Source: CAVTWY01 sp963738575 (GTDB lineage: Bacteria; Pseudomonadota; Gammaproteobacteria; Burkholderiales; Burkholderiaceae_C). Taken from it: a stretch of 64,000 bases of DNA. Position numbers and translations under genes: made by a program. Below, one piece after another: positions 53,333 to 61,669 of the stretch (position 1 is the stretch's first letter; every line of letters starts with the position of its first letter). The stretch spans positions 744,001 through 808,000 of the forward strand of contig CAVTWY010000002.1 of NCBI GenBank assembly GCA_963738575.1. The letters are read 5' to 3'. The notes under the pieces were generated by a model, which was not told where the DNA came from, did not search any database, and was given only the letters and a program-made list of their open reading frames with translations.

Positions 53333-54585
53333 CGGTCAATCTCCCCGAACACGATGTCCATCGTGCCGATGATTGCCACGGCGTCGGCCAGCATGTGGCC
53401 GCGCGCCATTTCGTCCAGGGCCGCCAGGTGTGCAAAACCAGGTGCGCGGATCTTCAATCGGTACGGCTTGTTGGCACCGTCGCTGACGATGTAAATTCCA
53501 AATTCACCTTTGGGGTGCTCCACCGCTGCATAGGCCTCACCCTCGGGCACATGCATGCCTTCGGTGAAGAGCTTGAAGTGGTGAATCAGCTCCTCCATGT
53601 TCTCTTTCATCGAGACACGAGAAGGTGGCGCCACCTTGTGGTTGTCAACGATCACCGGGCCTGGGTTGGCGCGCAGCCAAGCTGAGCATTGCTGAATGAT
53701 GCGATTGGACTGACGCATTTCTTCAACGCGCACCACGTAGCGATCGTAAGTGTCGCCATTGGTGCCAATCGGAATGTCAAAGTCCAACCGGTCGTACACG
53801 TCGTAGGGGCGCTTTTTGCGCAAGTCCCACGCAATGCCTGAGCCACGCAACATGGCGCCTGAGAAACCCAGGTTGAGGGCCCGCTCGGGGCTCACCACAC
53901 CCACGCCCACCGTGCGCTGCTTCCAGATGCGGTTCTCGGTCAGCAAGGTTTCGTAGTCGTCGACATTCTTGGGGAACCGCGCACAAAAGTCGTCGATGAA
54001 ATCAAGCATCGAACCCTGGCGCGTCGCATTCAGGCGATCGATGGCCTTTTGATTCTTGATGCGACTGACCTGATATTGCGGCATCGATTCGGGCAGGTCG
54101 CGGTACACACCACCTGGGCGGAAGTACGCTGCGTGCATGCGCGCGCCCGACACCGCTTCGTACAGGTCGAACAGGTCTTCGCGCTCGCGGAAGCAATAGA
54201 TCAACACGTTCATCGCGCCGCAATCAAGCCCGTGGGCACCCAACCACATCAGGTGATTGAGCAAGCGGGTGATTTCGGCAAACATCACGCGGATGTACTG
54301 TGCGCGGATGGGCACCTCAAGCCCCAGCAGCTTCTCGATGGCCAGGCAGTAGGCGTGCTCGTTGGCCATCATCGACACGTAGTCAAGGCGGTCCATGTAC
54401 GGCAGCGACTGGATGTACGTCTTGCTTTCGGCCAGTTTTTCGGTGGCACGGTGCAACAAGCCAATGTGCGGGTCAGCGCGTTGAATCACTTCGCCGTCAA
54501 GCTCAAGCACCAAGCGCAACACCCCATGCGCCGCCGGATGCTGAGGCCCAAAGTTGAGCGTGTAGTTCTTGATTTCAGCATTCAG
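53329..54585 (-). CDS. nuoD: NADH-quinone oxidoreductase subunit D (start region disrupted)
   Basis: About 418 aa if read from CTG 54585 (LNAEIKNYTLNFGPQHP); the 49-kDa subunit that forms the quinone site with NuoB. GPQHPAAHGVLRL holds the conserved quinone-site His; RDLPESMPQYQ, SGARMHAAYFRPGG and GEFGIYIVSDGANKPYR are typical. The natural start ATG 54589-54587, overlapping the nuoC stop, reads ATG-GCT-GAA-TGC-TGA and hits a stop. The in-frame coding sequence has no ATG, GTG or TTG before the GTG at 54522, which would delete the conserved GPQHP loop. A tandem GCTGAAT/GCTGAAA suggests a 7-bp duplication: removing 7 bp restores MAEIKNY. Confidence 0.9.
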   Translation of the reverse strand: MNAEIKNYTLNFGPQHPAAHGVLRLVLELDGEVIQRADPHIGLLHRATEKLAESKTYIQSLPYMDRLDYVSMMANEHAYCLAIEKLLGLEVPIRAQYIRVMFAEITRLLNHLMWLGAHGLDCGAMNVLIYCFREREDLFDLYEAVSGARMHAAYFRPGGVYRDLPESMPQYQVSRIKNQKAIDRLNATRQGSMLDFIDDFCARFPKNVDDYETLLTENRIWKQRTVGVGVVSPERALNLGFSGAMLRGSGIAWDLRKKRPYDVYDRLDFDIPIGTNGDTYDRYVVRVEEMRQSNRIIQQCSAWLRANPGPVIVDNHKVAPPSRVSMKENMEELIHHFKLFTEGMHVPEGEAYAAVEHPKGEFGIYIVSDGANKPYRLKIRAPGFAHLAALDEMARGHMLADAVAIIGTMDIVFGEIDR

Positions 54586-54588
54586 CCA

Positions 54589-55200
54589 TCAGCGACCACC
54601 GCCGTAATGGTCTTCACGCACGATGCGCGGCGTGACGTCGCGGGGTTCGATCGTGACCGGTTGGTAGATCACGCGGCGTTGCTCGGCGTCGTAACGCATT
54701 TCAACATGACCCATCGTGGGGAAGTCTTTGCGGAACGGGTGACCAATGAAACCGTAATCGGTGAGCAGTCGGCGCAAATCGACGTGGCCCACGAAGATGA
54801 TGCCGAACAAGTCAAATGCCTCGCGCTCGAACCAGTTGGCCGAGTTCCAAACCCCCGTCACGGTGGGCATGGTGGGCGCGTCGTCGTCGCTGCAAAAAGC
54901 ACGAACCCGCAAGCGCCAGTTGTGCGTGAGCGACAACAAATGCATGACGACGGCAAAGCGCTTGCCGTCCCACTCGACGTCTTTCCAGGCGCTGTAATCA
55001 AGGCCGCACAAGTCCATCAACTGCTCAAATTGCAGCGTGGGGTCGTCGTGCAAAGTCTTGGCAATGTCGGGCCATTCGGTTGCTGCCACGGTGATGGTGA
55101 CCTCGTCGCCCAGGGCGATTTTGCCGTCATGAACGCGGTCGCCCAGGGCGCTGATCAGTGCAGCCTTGAGCGTCTCAGCCTTGGCGGTGTTGGCAATCAT
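54589..55200 (-). CDS. nuoC: NADH-quinone oxidoreductase subunit C
   Basis: 203 aa from ATG 55200, which overlaps the nuoB stop (TGATG). The 30-kDa subunit signature is EREAFDLFGIIFVGHVDLRRLLTDYGFIGHPFRKDFP split over residues ~130-165. Not fused to NuoD, unlike in E. coli. Upstream in-frame codons to 55452 belong to nuoB's antiparallel frame and are excluded. Confidence 0.96.
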   Translation of the reverse strand: MIANTAKAETLKAALISALGDRVHDGKIALGDEVTITVAATEWPDIAKTLHDDPTLQFEQLMDLCGLDYSAWKDVEWDGKRFAVVMHLLSLTHNWRLRVRAFCSDDDAPTMPTVTGVWNSANWFEREAFDLFGIIFVGHVDLRRLLTDYGFIGHPFRKDFPTMGHVEMRYDAEQRRVIYQPVTIEPRDVTPRIVREDHYGGGR

Positions 55201-55676
55201 CAGCGTGCAATCGTATTTTCGCGGCGGATCTTTGCTTGCAACTGCAGCACGCCGTAGAGCAAGGCTTCGGCAGTGGGTGGGCAGCCCGGCACGTACACGT
55301 CGACCGGCACGATGCGATCGCAGCCGCGCACCACTGAATAGCTGTAATGGTAATAACCGCCACCGTTGGCACATGAACCCATCGACAGCACCCATCGCGG
55401 CTCGGCCATTTGGTCGTATACCTTGCGCAGCGCTGGCGCCATCTTGTTGCACAGCGTGCCAGCTACCACCATCAAATCCGACTGTCGGGGGCTGGGGCGA
55501 AACAACATGCCAAAGCGATCAATGTCATAGCGCGCGGCACCAGCGTGCATCATCTCCACGGCGCAACAAGCCAAACCGAATGTCATCGGCCACAGCGACC
55601 CGGTCTTGGACCAATTGATGACGGTGTCCACCGACGTGGTGACAAAACCTTCGCTCAGCTTTCCTTCAATGCCCAT
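55200..55676 (-). CDS. nuoB: NADH-quinone oxidoreductase subunit B
   Basis: 158 aa, carrying cluster N2, the direct electron donor to quinone. Ligands: adjacent Cys-Cys in GLACCAVEMMH, Cys in MGSCANGGGYYH and Cys in YVPGCPPTAEALLYG. Nine bp after nuoA. Confidence 0.97.
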   Translation of the reverse strand: MGIEGKLSEGFVTTSVDTVINWSKTGSLWPMTFGLACCAVEMMHAGAARYDIDRFGMLFRPSPRQSDLMVVAGTLCNKMAPALRKVYDQMAEPRWVLSMGSCANGGGYYHYSYSVVRGCDRIVPVDVYVPGCPPTAEALLYGVLQLQAKIRRENTIAR

Positions 55677-55685
55677 TGTGTTGCC

Positions 55686-56045
55686 TCAGTCCCAATCGAG
55701 TGCACCCTTCTTCCACTCGTAGACAAAACCAACAAGCAAGATGGCAAGAAACAGGAAGCCCGCCAAAGTGCCCGTCCAGCCGATGTCTTTGAGTGCCACC
55801 GCCCAGGGGAAGAAGAACGCAATTTCAAGGTCAAACAGAATGAAAAGGATCGCTACCAAGTAGTAGCGGACGTCAAATTTCATGCGTGCATCTTCGAAGG
55901 CCTCGAAGCCGCACTCGTAAGGGCTGTTCTTCGCGGCGTCGGGCCGGTTGGGGCCAAAGATAAAGCCCAGCACCTGCGGCAAGACGCCCACAGCAATACC
56001 CACCAGAATAAACAACAGGACGGGTAAGTAAGCTTGCAAGTCCAT
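55686..56045 (-). CDS. nuoA: NADH-quinone oxidoreductase subunit A
   Basis: 119 aa, three transmembrane helices. The conserved loop SPYECGFEAFEDARMKFDVRY contains the Cys that marks the active/deactive transition in mitochondrial homologues. First nuo gene, 57 bp downstream of tRNA-Leu. Confidence 0.97.
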   Translation of the reverse strand: MDLQAYLPVLLFILVGIAVGVLPQVLGFIFGPNRPDAAKNSPYECGFEAFEDARMKFDVRYYLVAILFILFDLEIAFFFPWAVALKDIGWTGTLAGFLFLAILLVGFVYEWKKGALDWD

Positions 56046-56101
56046 GGTTGTTGGGTTGTAGGTAGGGCTTTAAAGCACGGATGTCACAGGGTCTGCAGTC
56101 A

Positions 56102-56186
56102 TGGTGCCGACGGCGAGACTCGAACTCGCACAGCTTTCGCCACTACCCCCTCAAGATAGCGTGTCTACCAATTTCACCACGTCGGC
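56102..56186 (-). tRNA. leuU: tRNA-Leu (anticodon GAG)
   Basis: The reverse strand starts GCCGACGTGGTGAAATTGG and ends GCCGTCGGCACCA, with a perfect 7-bp acceptor stem (GCCGACG/CGTCGGC) and encoded CCA. The anticodon loop TTGAGGG inside stem CTATC/GGTAG gives GAG, reading CUC leucine codons. A long variable arm (GTGGCGAAAGCTGT region) and GTTCGAGTC T-loop make it class II. It sits between secG and nuoA, as leuU follows secG in E. coli. Confidence 0.97.
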
Positions 56187-56375
56187 GGTGCTCGTCTTTC
56201 GCTGCCCAGTTTGCATGAGGTGCTTGGCTCTTCAGGCAGCCTCTCATTCTAAGCTGAAAGCTCGGCCACTTGGGCCACGCTGGCCGAGACTCGCTTGGGT
56301 GTTGGCCAGCACCTGTGGCCCGAAACACAACGTGGCTCGCGCACCGTTGGGCGCGCCCATCGCAGGGGTTCGGTG
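56187..56375. other. Spacer between secG and tRNA-Leu
   Basis: 189 bp with no supported gene. In the uncorrected secG frame translation would run on through it, but that peptide has no SecG character, and the corrected frame stops at 56376. Confidence 0.6.
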
Positions 56376-56835
56376 CTACTTGGGAATCGAGCCCGGCGCG
56401 GCCGATGCAGCAGGTGCACCGGGCTGCGTCTGCGGCACCGGCACCACCGTCGTCGCGGGTGCGTTGGGCGTCATGCCAACGGGTATGGCAGGCACCCCAC
56501 TGGCACCCGGCAACACCGCTGACGCGCCAGTGGCTGGCACTGAAGCGGCAGACGCACGCTCCAAACACGCTGGTGCCAGTTGGAGCCCCCCCCAAGCGCT
56601 GCGTGCCAAAGTACGCCATGGCAAGTGTGCTGGCAAAAAATACGGCGGCCGCGACGGCCGTTGACCGCGACAAAAAGTTGGCACTGCCTGTAGCACCAAA
56701 CAAGCTGCCTGAAGCACCGCTGCCAAACGAAGCGCCCATGTCAGCGCCCTTGCCGTGCTGAATCAACACCAAACCGATGATCGCCACGGCAGCCAGCAGC
56801 TGCACCCCAAGCACCAGATTCATCCAAATGTTCAT
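56376..56835 (-). CDS. secG: Preprotein translocase subunit SecG (apparent frameshift in a G8 run)
   Basis: Residues 1-80 are a standard SecG: two membrane helices (LVLGVQLLAAVAIIGLVLIQ and FLSRSTAVAAAVFFASTLAM) around GKGADMGASFGSGASGSLFGA. At 56586-56593 (minus strand GGGGGGGG) the frame shifts: as written, the protein continues for 150 non-homologous residues, but with one G fewer it continues LERASAASVPATGAS, then an Ala/Pro/Val-rich tail and stops at 56376, the usual betaproteobacterial C-terminus, about 152 aa in total. SecG assists SecYE in export. Either a base-count error or slippage. Confidence 0.88.
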
Positions 56836-56895
56836 GATTCGATCGCTCCGATTCCAAATTTCAAGTTGTGGCTTGTTGCGTCGACAAAGCGCCTG

Positions 56896-57633
56896 TCAAA
56901 CGGCACGCCCAAGGGCAACAAAGTCGGCCGCCTTAAGCGCCGCACCACCGATCAACCCGCCGTCGATGTCGGGTTGAGACATCAACTCGCGTGCGTTGTC
57001 AGGCTTCATGCTGCCGCCATACAAAATTCTCATGCCATCGGCCCTTGGCGTTGCGGCCACAAGTTGCGCACGCAGCACCGCATGCACGGCTTGCGCCTGC
57101 GATGGTGTCGCCGTCTTGCCGGTGCCAATGGCCCAAACGGGCTCGTAGGCCACCACCATTTCACCCGCGCAGTGTGCCAAGGTGTGAATGACCGCCGACA
57201 ACTGCCGCTTGACCACCGACTCTGTCTGACCAGCCTCGCGCTCGGCCAACGTCTCACCAACGCAAACGATGGGGGTCACGCCGTGAGCCAGCGCAACCTT
57301 GGCCTTGTCGGCCACCGTCTGATCGGTCTCGGCATGGTAGGCGCGTCGCTCGGAGTGCCCCACGATGACAAATTGGCAACCAAACTCTCGCAGCATGGGC
57401 GCTGACACCTCGCCGGTGTAGGCACCCTGTTCGTGCATCGAGCAGTCTTGCGCGCCCCACCTCACATCGGTGCCGGTAAGCGCGACGGCCACTTCGGACA
57501 GGTAGGGGAAAGGCACGCATACAACCATGTCAGCCATCATTGGACCTGCCGCCTTGATGCCGTCCAACAAATCGGCATTTGCCTTGTGGCTGCCATTCAT
57601 TTTCCAGTTGCCAACGACCAATTTTTTTCTCAT
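56896..57633 (-). CDS. tpiA: Triose-phosphate isomerase
   Basis: 245 aa from ATG 57633 (MRKKLVVGNWKMNGSHKAN); ATG 57645 would add four residues. Interconverts dihydroxyacetone phosphate and glyceraldehyde 3-phosphate. Catalytic residues: Lys in GNWKMNG, His in FVIVGHSERR and Glu in VVAYEPVWAIGTGKTA; phosphate loops ILYGGSMKPDN and IGGAALKA. Immediately after the broken quinone oxidoreductase gene, whose misread frame runs into tpiA without a stop; that fusion is an artefact of the frameshift. Confidence 0.96.
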   Translation of the reverse strand: MRKKLVVGNWKMNGSHKANADLLDGIKAAGPMMADMVVCVPFPYLSEVAVALTGTDVRWGAQDCSMHEQGAYTGEVSAPMLREFGCQFVIVGHSERRAYHAETDQTVADKAKVALAHGVTPIVCVGETLAEREAGQTESVVKRQLSAVIHTLAHCAGEMVVAYEPVWAIGTGKTATPSQAQAVHAVLRAQLVAATPRADGMRILYGGSMKPDNARELMSQPDIDGGLIGGAALKAADFVALGRAV

Positions 57634-57638
57634 CGCAC

Positions 57639-58629
57639 TCACCATGTCAGGACGATTTTGCCAACGTGCGTGCTCGACTCCATCAGCGCATGGGCCTGCG
57701 CTGCCAGATCGGCCTCGAACGTGGCGTGAATGATCGGTTTGATGCGCCCAGCATCCAGGTGCGGCCAAACATGCTCCCGCAGACCATGCGCCAGCATCGC
57801 CTTGTACGCCAAGCTGCGCGGCCGCAATGTTGAGCCTGTGATCGTGATGCGCTTGCGCAGCACCAACCCACTGTCGATGGCACTTTGTGTGCCCCCTTGA
57901 ACAGCGATGAGGGCCAAGTCGGGAGTCGTCGGCCATGCAGGTCAGCTCGCGCGTCACGTAGTCGCCGGCCACCATGTCAAGCACCACGTTCACCCCAGAC
58001 TTTTGCGTCAGTCGTTGAACCTCGGCGGCGAAGTCTTGGGTTTTGTAGTTGATGGCGTGGTCCGCACCCAGCGTCAAGCAAGCTTGGCACTTGGCGTCGG
58101 TGCCCGCCGTGACGATCACCACGCTGGCGCCCATGGCCTTGGCCAACTGGATGGCCGTCACCCCAATGCCGCTCGAGCCTCCTTGCACCAACAAAGATTC
58201 GCCGGCTTTCAGACCCGCGATATGGAAGACGTTTTGCCAGACCGTGAAAAACGTTTCAGGCAGGCTGGCGGCCTCCACGTCCGTCATGCCCTTGGGTACC
58301 GGCAGGCACTGCGCCGCTGGCGCCACGCACATTTCGGCATACCCACCGCCGGCCACCAGCGCACACACGCGCTGACCCACCGACAAGCCAGCCGCCTTCA
58401 TGGCGGCCGCGTCGCCCGACATGACCACGCCTGCCACTTCCAACCCGGGCAAATCCGACACGCCGGGTGGCATGGGATACAAACCCTTTCGCTGCAGCAC
58501 ATCGGGGCGGTTCACCCCCGACGCGGCCACACGAATCAGCACCTCGCCCACACCCGCTACCGGGTCGGGCCGCGTGATTGGCTTGAGCACCGAAGGCTCG
58601 CCAAACTGGCTGATTTCAATGGCTCGCAT
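57639..58629 (-). pseudogene. NAD(P)H:quinone oxidoreductase / zinc-less MDR (frameshifted)
   Basis: Residues 1-240 are an intact medium-chain dehydrogenase of the quinone-oxidoreductase branch: GVNRPDVLQRKGLYP, LPETFFTVWQNVF, and nucleotide motif VQGGSSGIGVTAIQLAKA. At about 57918-57926 the frame shifts by one base after ELTCMADDSR. The proper continuation, ALIAVQGGTQSAIDSGLVL then TGSTLRPRSLAYKA to IVLTW, lies in the neighbouring frame and stops at 57639. One base fewer there restores a protein of about 329 aa. Follows pnp by 23 bp and precedes tpiA. Confidence 0.85.
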
Positions 58630-58652
58630 CGTGGACGAATGCCGTCAGACCA

Positions 58653-60938
58653 TCAACCGTTGTTTGGGTCGTCTGAGCGCGGTGCGGGTGGCGCGCCATC
58701 GCCTTGCCGAGGCTCGCCACGGTCACCGCCGCGGTCGTTGCCACCACGGTCGTTGCGGAAGTCACGACGAGGGCCCCGGTCACCACCACGACCGCCACGG
58801 TCGTCGCGGTCACGGCGTGGACGCTCTTCTTCAACATACCCTTCGGGCCGCGCCAACAACGCCTTCATCGACAACTTGATGCGCCCTTTTTCGTCCGTCT
58901 CCATGACCTTCACTTTGACGACCTGGCCTTCCTTGAGGTAGTCCTCCACCCGCTCCACGCGTTCAAACGCGATCTGGCTGATGTGCAGCAGGCCATCTTT
59001 GCCTGGCAGGATGTTGATCAGGGCACCAAAGTCCAAAATCTTGGTGACAGCGCCTTCGTAGACGGCACCGATTTCGGCCTCGGCCGTGATCTCTTCGATA
59101 CGCTTTTTCGCCAATTCGGCTTTGGAACTTTCGGTGGACGCGATGGTGATCGTGCCATCTTCGCTGATGTCGATGGTGGTGCCGGTTTCTTCGGTCAAGG
59201 CGCGGATGGTGGCGCCGCCTTTGCCGATCACGTCACGGATCTTCTCGGGGTTGATCTTCATCGTGTAGAGGCGCGGCGCAAACTCGCTTACCTCGGTCTT
59301 GGCGCCCGACACAGACGACTGCATCTTGCCCAAGATGTGCAGGCGAGCCTCTTTGGCTTGGGCCAATGCCACCTGCATGATTTCTTTGGTGATGCCCTGG
59401 ATCTTGATGTCCATTTGCAGTGCGGTTACGCCCGATGTGGTCCCTGCCACCTTGAAGTCCATGTCACCGAGGTGATCTTCATCGCCCAGGATGTCGGTCA
59501 GCACAGCAAAGCGGCTGCCGTCCTTGATCAAACCCATGGCGATACCGGCCACGTGTGCCTTCAAGGGCACACCGGCGTCCATCAGGCTCAAGCAGCCACC
59601 GCACACCGACGCCATCGACGATGAGCCGTTGCTTTCGGTGATTTCAGACACCACGCGCAGCGAGTAAGGAAACTCTTCTTTGCTTGGCAACACGGCGATC
59701 AACGCCCGCTTGGCCAAACGGCCGTGGCCAATCTCACGCCGCTTGGGTGAGCCCACGCGACCCGTTTCGCCAGTGGCAAACGGGGGCATGTTGTAGTGCA
59801 TCATGAAGCGGTCGATGAACTCACCCGACAACGCGTCGATGCGCTGCGAGTCTCGGTCGGTGCCCAACGTGGCCACCACCAATGCTTGGGTTTCGCCGCG
59901 CGTGAACAGTGCCGAACCGTGGGTGCGTGGCAGCACGCCAGTGCGGATTTCAATCGGGCGCACGGTGCGCGTATCACGGCCGTCGATGCGTGGCTCTCCG
60001 CCCAAGATTTGGCTGCGAACGATGCGTGACTCGATGTCGAACAGCAACCCTTCAACCTTGACGCTGTCGTACTTGACACCGTCGGCGTCCAACCCAGCCA
60101 TCACCTTGGCGTAGGCCTCGCGGCAGGCTTGCGTGCGAGCTTGCTTGCTGCGAATTTGGTACGCGTCACGCAACGCGCCCTCGCCCAGCGCGTTAACTTT
60201 GGCGATGAAGGGTTCGTCTTTGGCGGGCGCTTGCCACTTCCATTCGGGCTTGCCCGCGTCGCGCACCAGGTCATTGATGGCTGCAATGGCGACGTTGCCA
60301 GCGTCATGGCCAAAAACGACCGCGCCCAACATCACTTCTTCGCTGAGCTGATCGGCCTCGGACTCAACCATCAAGACGGCAGCTTGTGTACCCGCCACCA
60401 CCAGGTCCATTTTGGACGTGGTCATTTGCGTTTTGCTGGGGTTCAAGACGTACTGGCCGTCGATGTAGCCCACGCGCGCTGCGCCGATGGGCCCGTTGAA
60501 CGGGATGCCGCTGATGGAAAGCGCTGCGCTGGTGCCGATCAAGGCGGGAATGTCGGCCGCAACCTCAGGGTTCAGGCTCAAAACATGGATGACCACCTGC
60601 ACTTCATTGAAGAAGCCATCGGGGAACAGCGGACGAATGGGACGATCGATCAGGCGGGACGTGAGCGTCTCCAGCTCGCTCGGGCGCCCTTCGCGCTTGA
60701 AAAAACTGCCTGGAATCTTGCCAGCGGCGTAGGTCTTTTCAAGGTAATCAACGGTCAGCGGGAAAAAGTCTTGCCCGGCTTTGGCTTCGGTTTTGGCCAC
60801 GACGGTGGCGAGCACCACCGTCCCGTCCACGTCGACCAACACGGCACCGCTGGACTGACGTGCGATCTCGCCTGTTTCCATGACGACTTGATGGCCGCCC
60901 CATTGAAACGTCTTGGTGACTTTATTGAACATGCTCAT
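58653..60938 (-). CDS. pnp: Polyribonucleotide nucleotidyltransferase (PNPase)
   Basis: 761 aa; phosphorolytic 3'-5' exoribonuclease and degradosome component. Two RNase PH domains (about 10-140 and 320-460, the second with VVSEITESNGSSSMASVCGGCL), KH domain with IRDVIGKGGATIRAL, and an S1 domain with GAVTKILDFGALINILPGKD. The C-terminal ~60 residues are Arg/Gly/Asp-rich (RDDRGGRGGDRG, repeated), a likely RNA- or partner-binding tail. AGGAG lies 6 nt before ATG 60938. Follows rpsO as in most bacteria. Confidence 0.97.
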   Translation of the reverse strand: MSMFNKVTKTFQWGGHQVVMETGEIARQSSGAVLVDVDGTVVLATVVAKTEAKAGQDFFPLTVDYLEKTYAAGKIPGSFFKREGRPSELETLTSRLIDRPIRPLFPDGFFNEVQVVIHVLSLNPEVAADIPALIGTSAALSISGIPFNGPIGAARVGYIDGQYVLNPSKTQMTTSKMDLVVAGTQAAVLMVESEADQLSEEVMLGAVVFGHDAGNVAIAAINDLVRDAGKPEWKWQAPAKDEPFIAKVNALGEGALRDAYQIRSKQARTQACREAYAKVMAGLDADGVKYDSVKVEGLLFDIESRIVRSQILGGEPRIDGRDTRTVRPIEIRTGVLPRTHGSALFTRGETQALVVATLGTDRDSQRIDALSGEFIDRFMMHYNMPPFATGETGRVGSPKRREIGHGRLAKRALIAVLPSKEEFPYSLRVVSEITESNGSSSMASVCGGCLSLMDAGVPLKAHVAGIAMGLIKDGSRFAVLTDILGDEDHLGDMDFKVAGTTSGVTALQMDIKIQGITKEIMQVALAQAKEARLHILGKMQSSVSGAKTEVSEFAPRLYTMKINPEKIRDVIGKGGATIRALTEETGTTIDISEDGTITIASTESSKAELAKKRIEEITAEAEIGAVYEGAVTKILDFGALINILPGKDGLLHISQIAFERVERVEDYLKEGQVVKVKVMETDEKGRIKLSMKALLARPEGYVEEERPRRDRDDRGGRGGDRGPRRDFRNDRGGNDRGGDRGEPRQGDGAPPAPRSDDPNNG

Positions 60939-61138
60939 GTGAATCTCCTGGAGGTTGAGTGCAGGCCGCGCTCAAGGGCCTGCGAGCCAGAGTTCAGTCA
61001 CGTCGCGATGCCATTCCAGCGATGCTGCACGCAGCGGCATTGGAATGACACATCGGCGTTGGTTGCGACCAAACTCAAACGCCAACACCTGCCAAGACAA
61101 CAACGTGCTTGCAGGCATTGGCTCGAATCGATCGCGCC
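60939..61138 (-). promoter_or_regulatory. rpsO-pnp intergenic region with two hairpins
   Basis: 200 bp. A 36-nt imperfect hairpin at 61012-61047 pairs CATTCCA with TGGAATG and closes on a GCTG/CAGC inner stem, and a smaller one at 60962-60982 pairs CAGGCC with GGCCTG just upstream of the pnp ribosome-binding site. In E. coli this interval carries the RNase III site for pnp autoregulation; a similar role here is inference. Confidence 0.5.
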
Positions 61139-61408
61139 TTACTTGCGCAAACCGAGTTTGGTGATCAGTGCGGTGTAGCGGTCACCGTCTTTGCCCTTCA
61201 AGTAAGTCAGCAGGCGCTTGCGCTGGTTGACCATCTTGAGCAAACCGCGGCGACCGTGATGGTCTTTGGCGTGCGTCTTGAAGTGCGGCGTCAGTTCGTT
61301 GATTCGCGCGGTGAGCAGCGCGACTTGAACTTCGGGGGATCCGGTGTCACCCACCTTGCGGGCGTGAGCTTTGACGATGTCGGCGGTGGTATTTTCTGCG
61401 GTGGCCAT
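61139..61408 (-). CDS. rpsO: 30S ribosomal protein S15
   Basis: 89 aa, standard length. Contains the family signature HAKDHHGRRGLLKMVNQRKRLL and TGSPEVQVALLTARI. Binds 16S rRNA in the platform. Probably transcribed from its own promoter (TACAAT element at 61629-61634) and co-transcribed into pnp. Confidence 0.97.
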   Translation of the reverse strand: MATAENTTADIVKAHARKVGDTGSPEVQVALLTARINELTPHFKTHAKDHHGRRGLLKMVNQRKRLLTYLKGKDGDRYTALITKLGLRK

Positions 61409-61628
61409 GTCGGCGTTTCCTGGTGAGGGTTACCGCATGGGCACGCCATGTTGCATGACGGGCAGCCGCGGTTTCCGGTTCAACTTGCGATCACGGGTGA
61501 AACCGACCCATGTCGTGCGCTTTGGTGCTTTCCCTGCCTGCAGGGCCCTGATCACAAGAATGCTCTTGCTCAACCTGGCCCGCCAGCCTGCCAACTTAAA
61601 AAGTCGGCTGACCCAGGCGAAGCCCCCC

Positions 61629-61634
61629 ATTGTA
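61629..61634 (-). promoter_or_regulatory. Candidate -10 element for rpsO
   Basis: On the minus strand TACAAT, one mismatch from consensus, lies 221 nt upstream of rpsO. The -35 region 17 bp further (CATAGC) is poor. It would give a long leader; the weak open frame 61430-61630 inside it is probably non-coding. Confidence 0.35.
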
Positions 61635-61669
61635 GCCTGAGTCAGGGGTTCGCTATGTTGTTGTCGTTG

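Noticed and set aside
56143..56835. A 230-residue SecG-like frame running through the tRNA-Leu gene
   Set aside because: After residue ~80 it loses SecG character, and it overlaps the tRNA. The typical SecG tail is in the next frame and stops at 56376.
56896..58629. A 577-residue open frame joining a quinone oxidoreductase to triose-phosphate isomerase
   Set aside because: The middle ~90 residues resemble neither family, and the real dehydrogenase end is in another frame. It is a frameshift artefact, not a fusion enzyme.
61430..61630. A 66-codon minus-strand frame upstream of rpsO
   Set aside because: Arg-rich with no recognisable family, and its ATG coincides with a probable -10 element. 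More likely rpsO leader.
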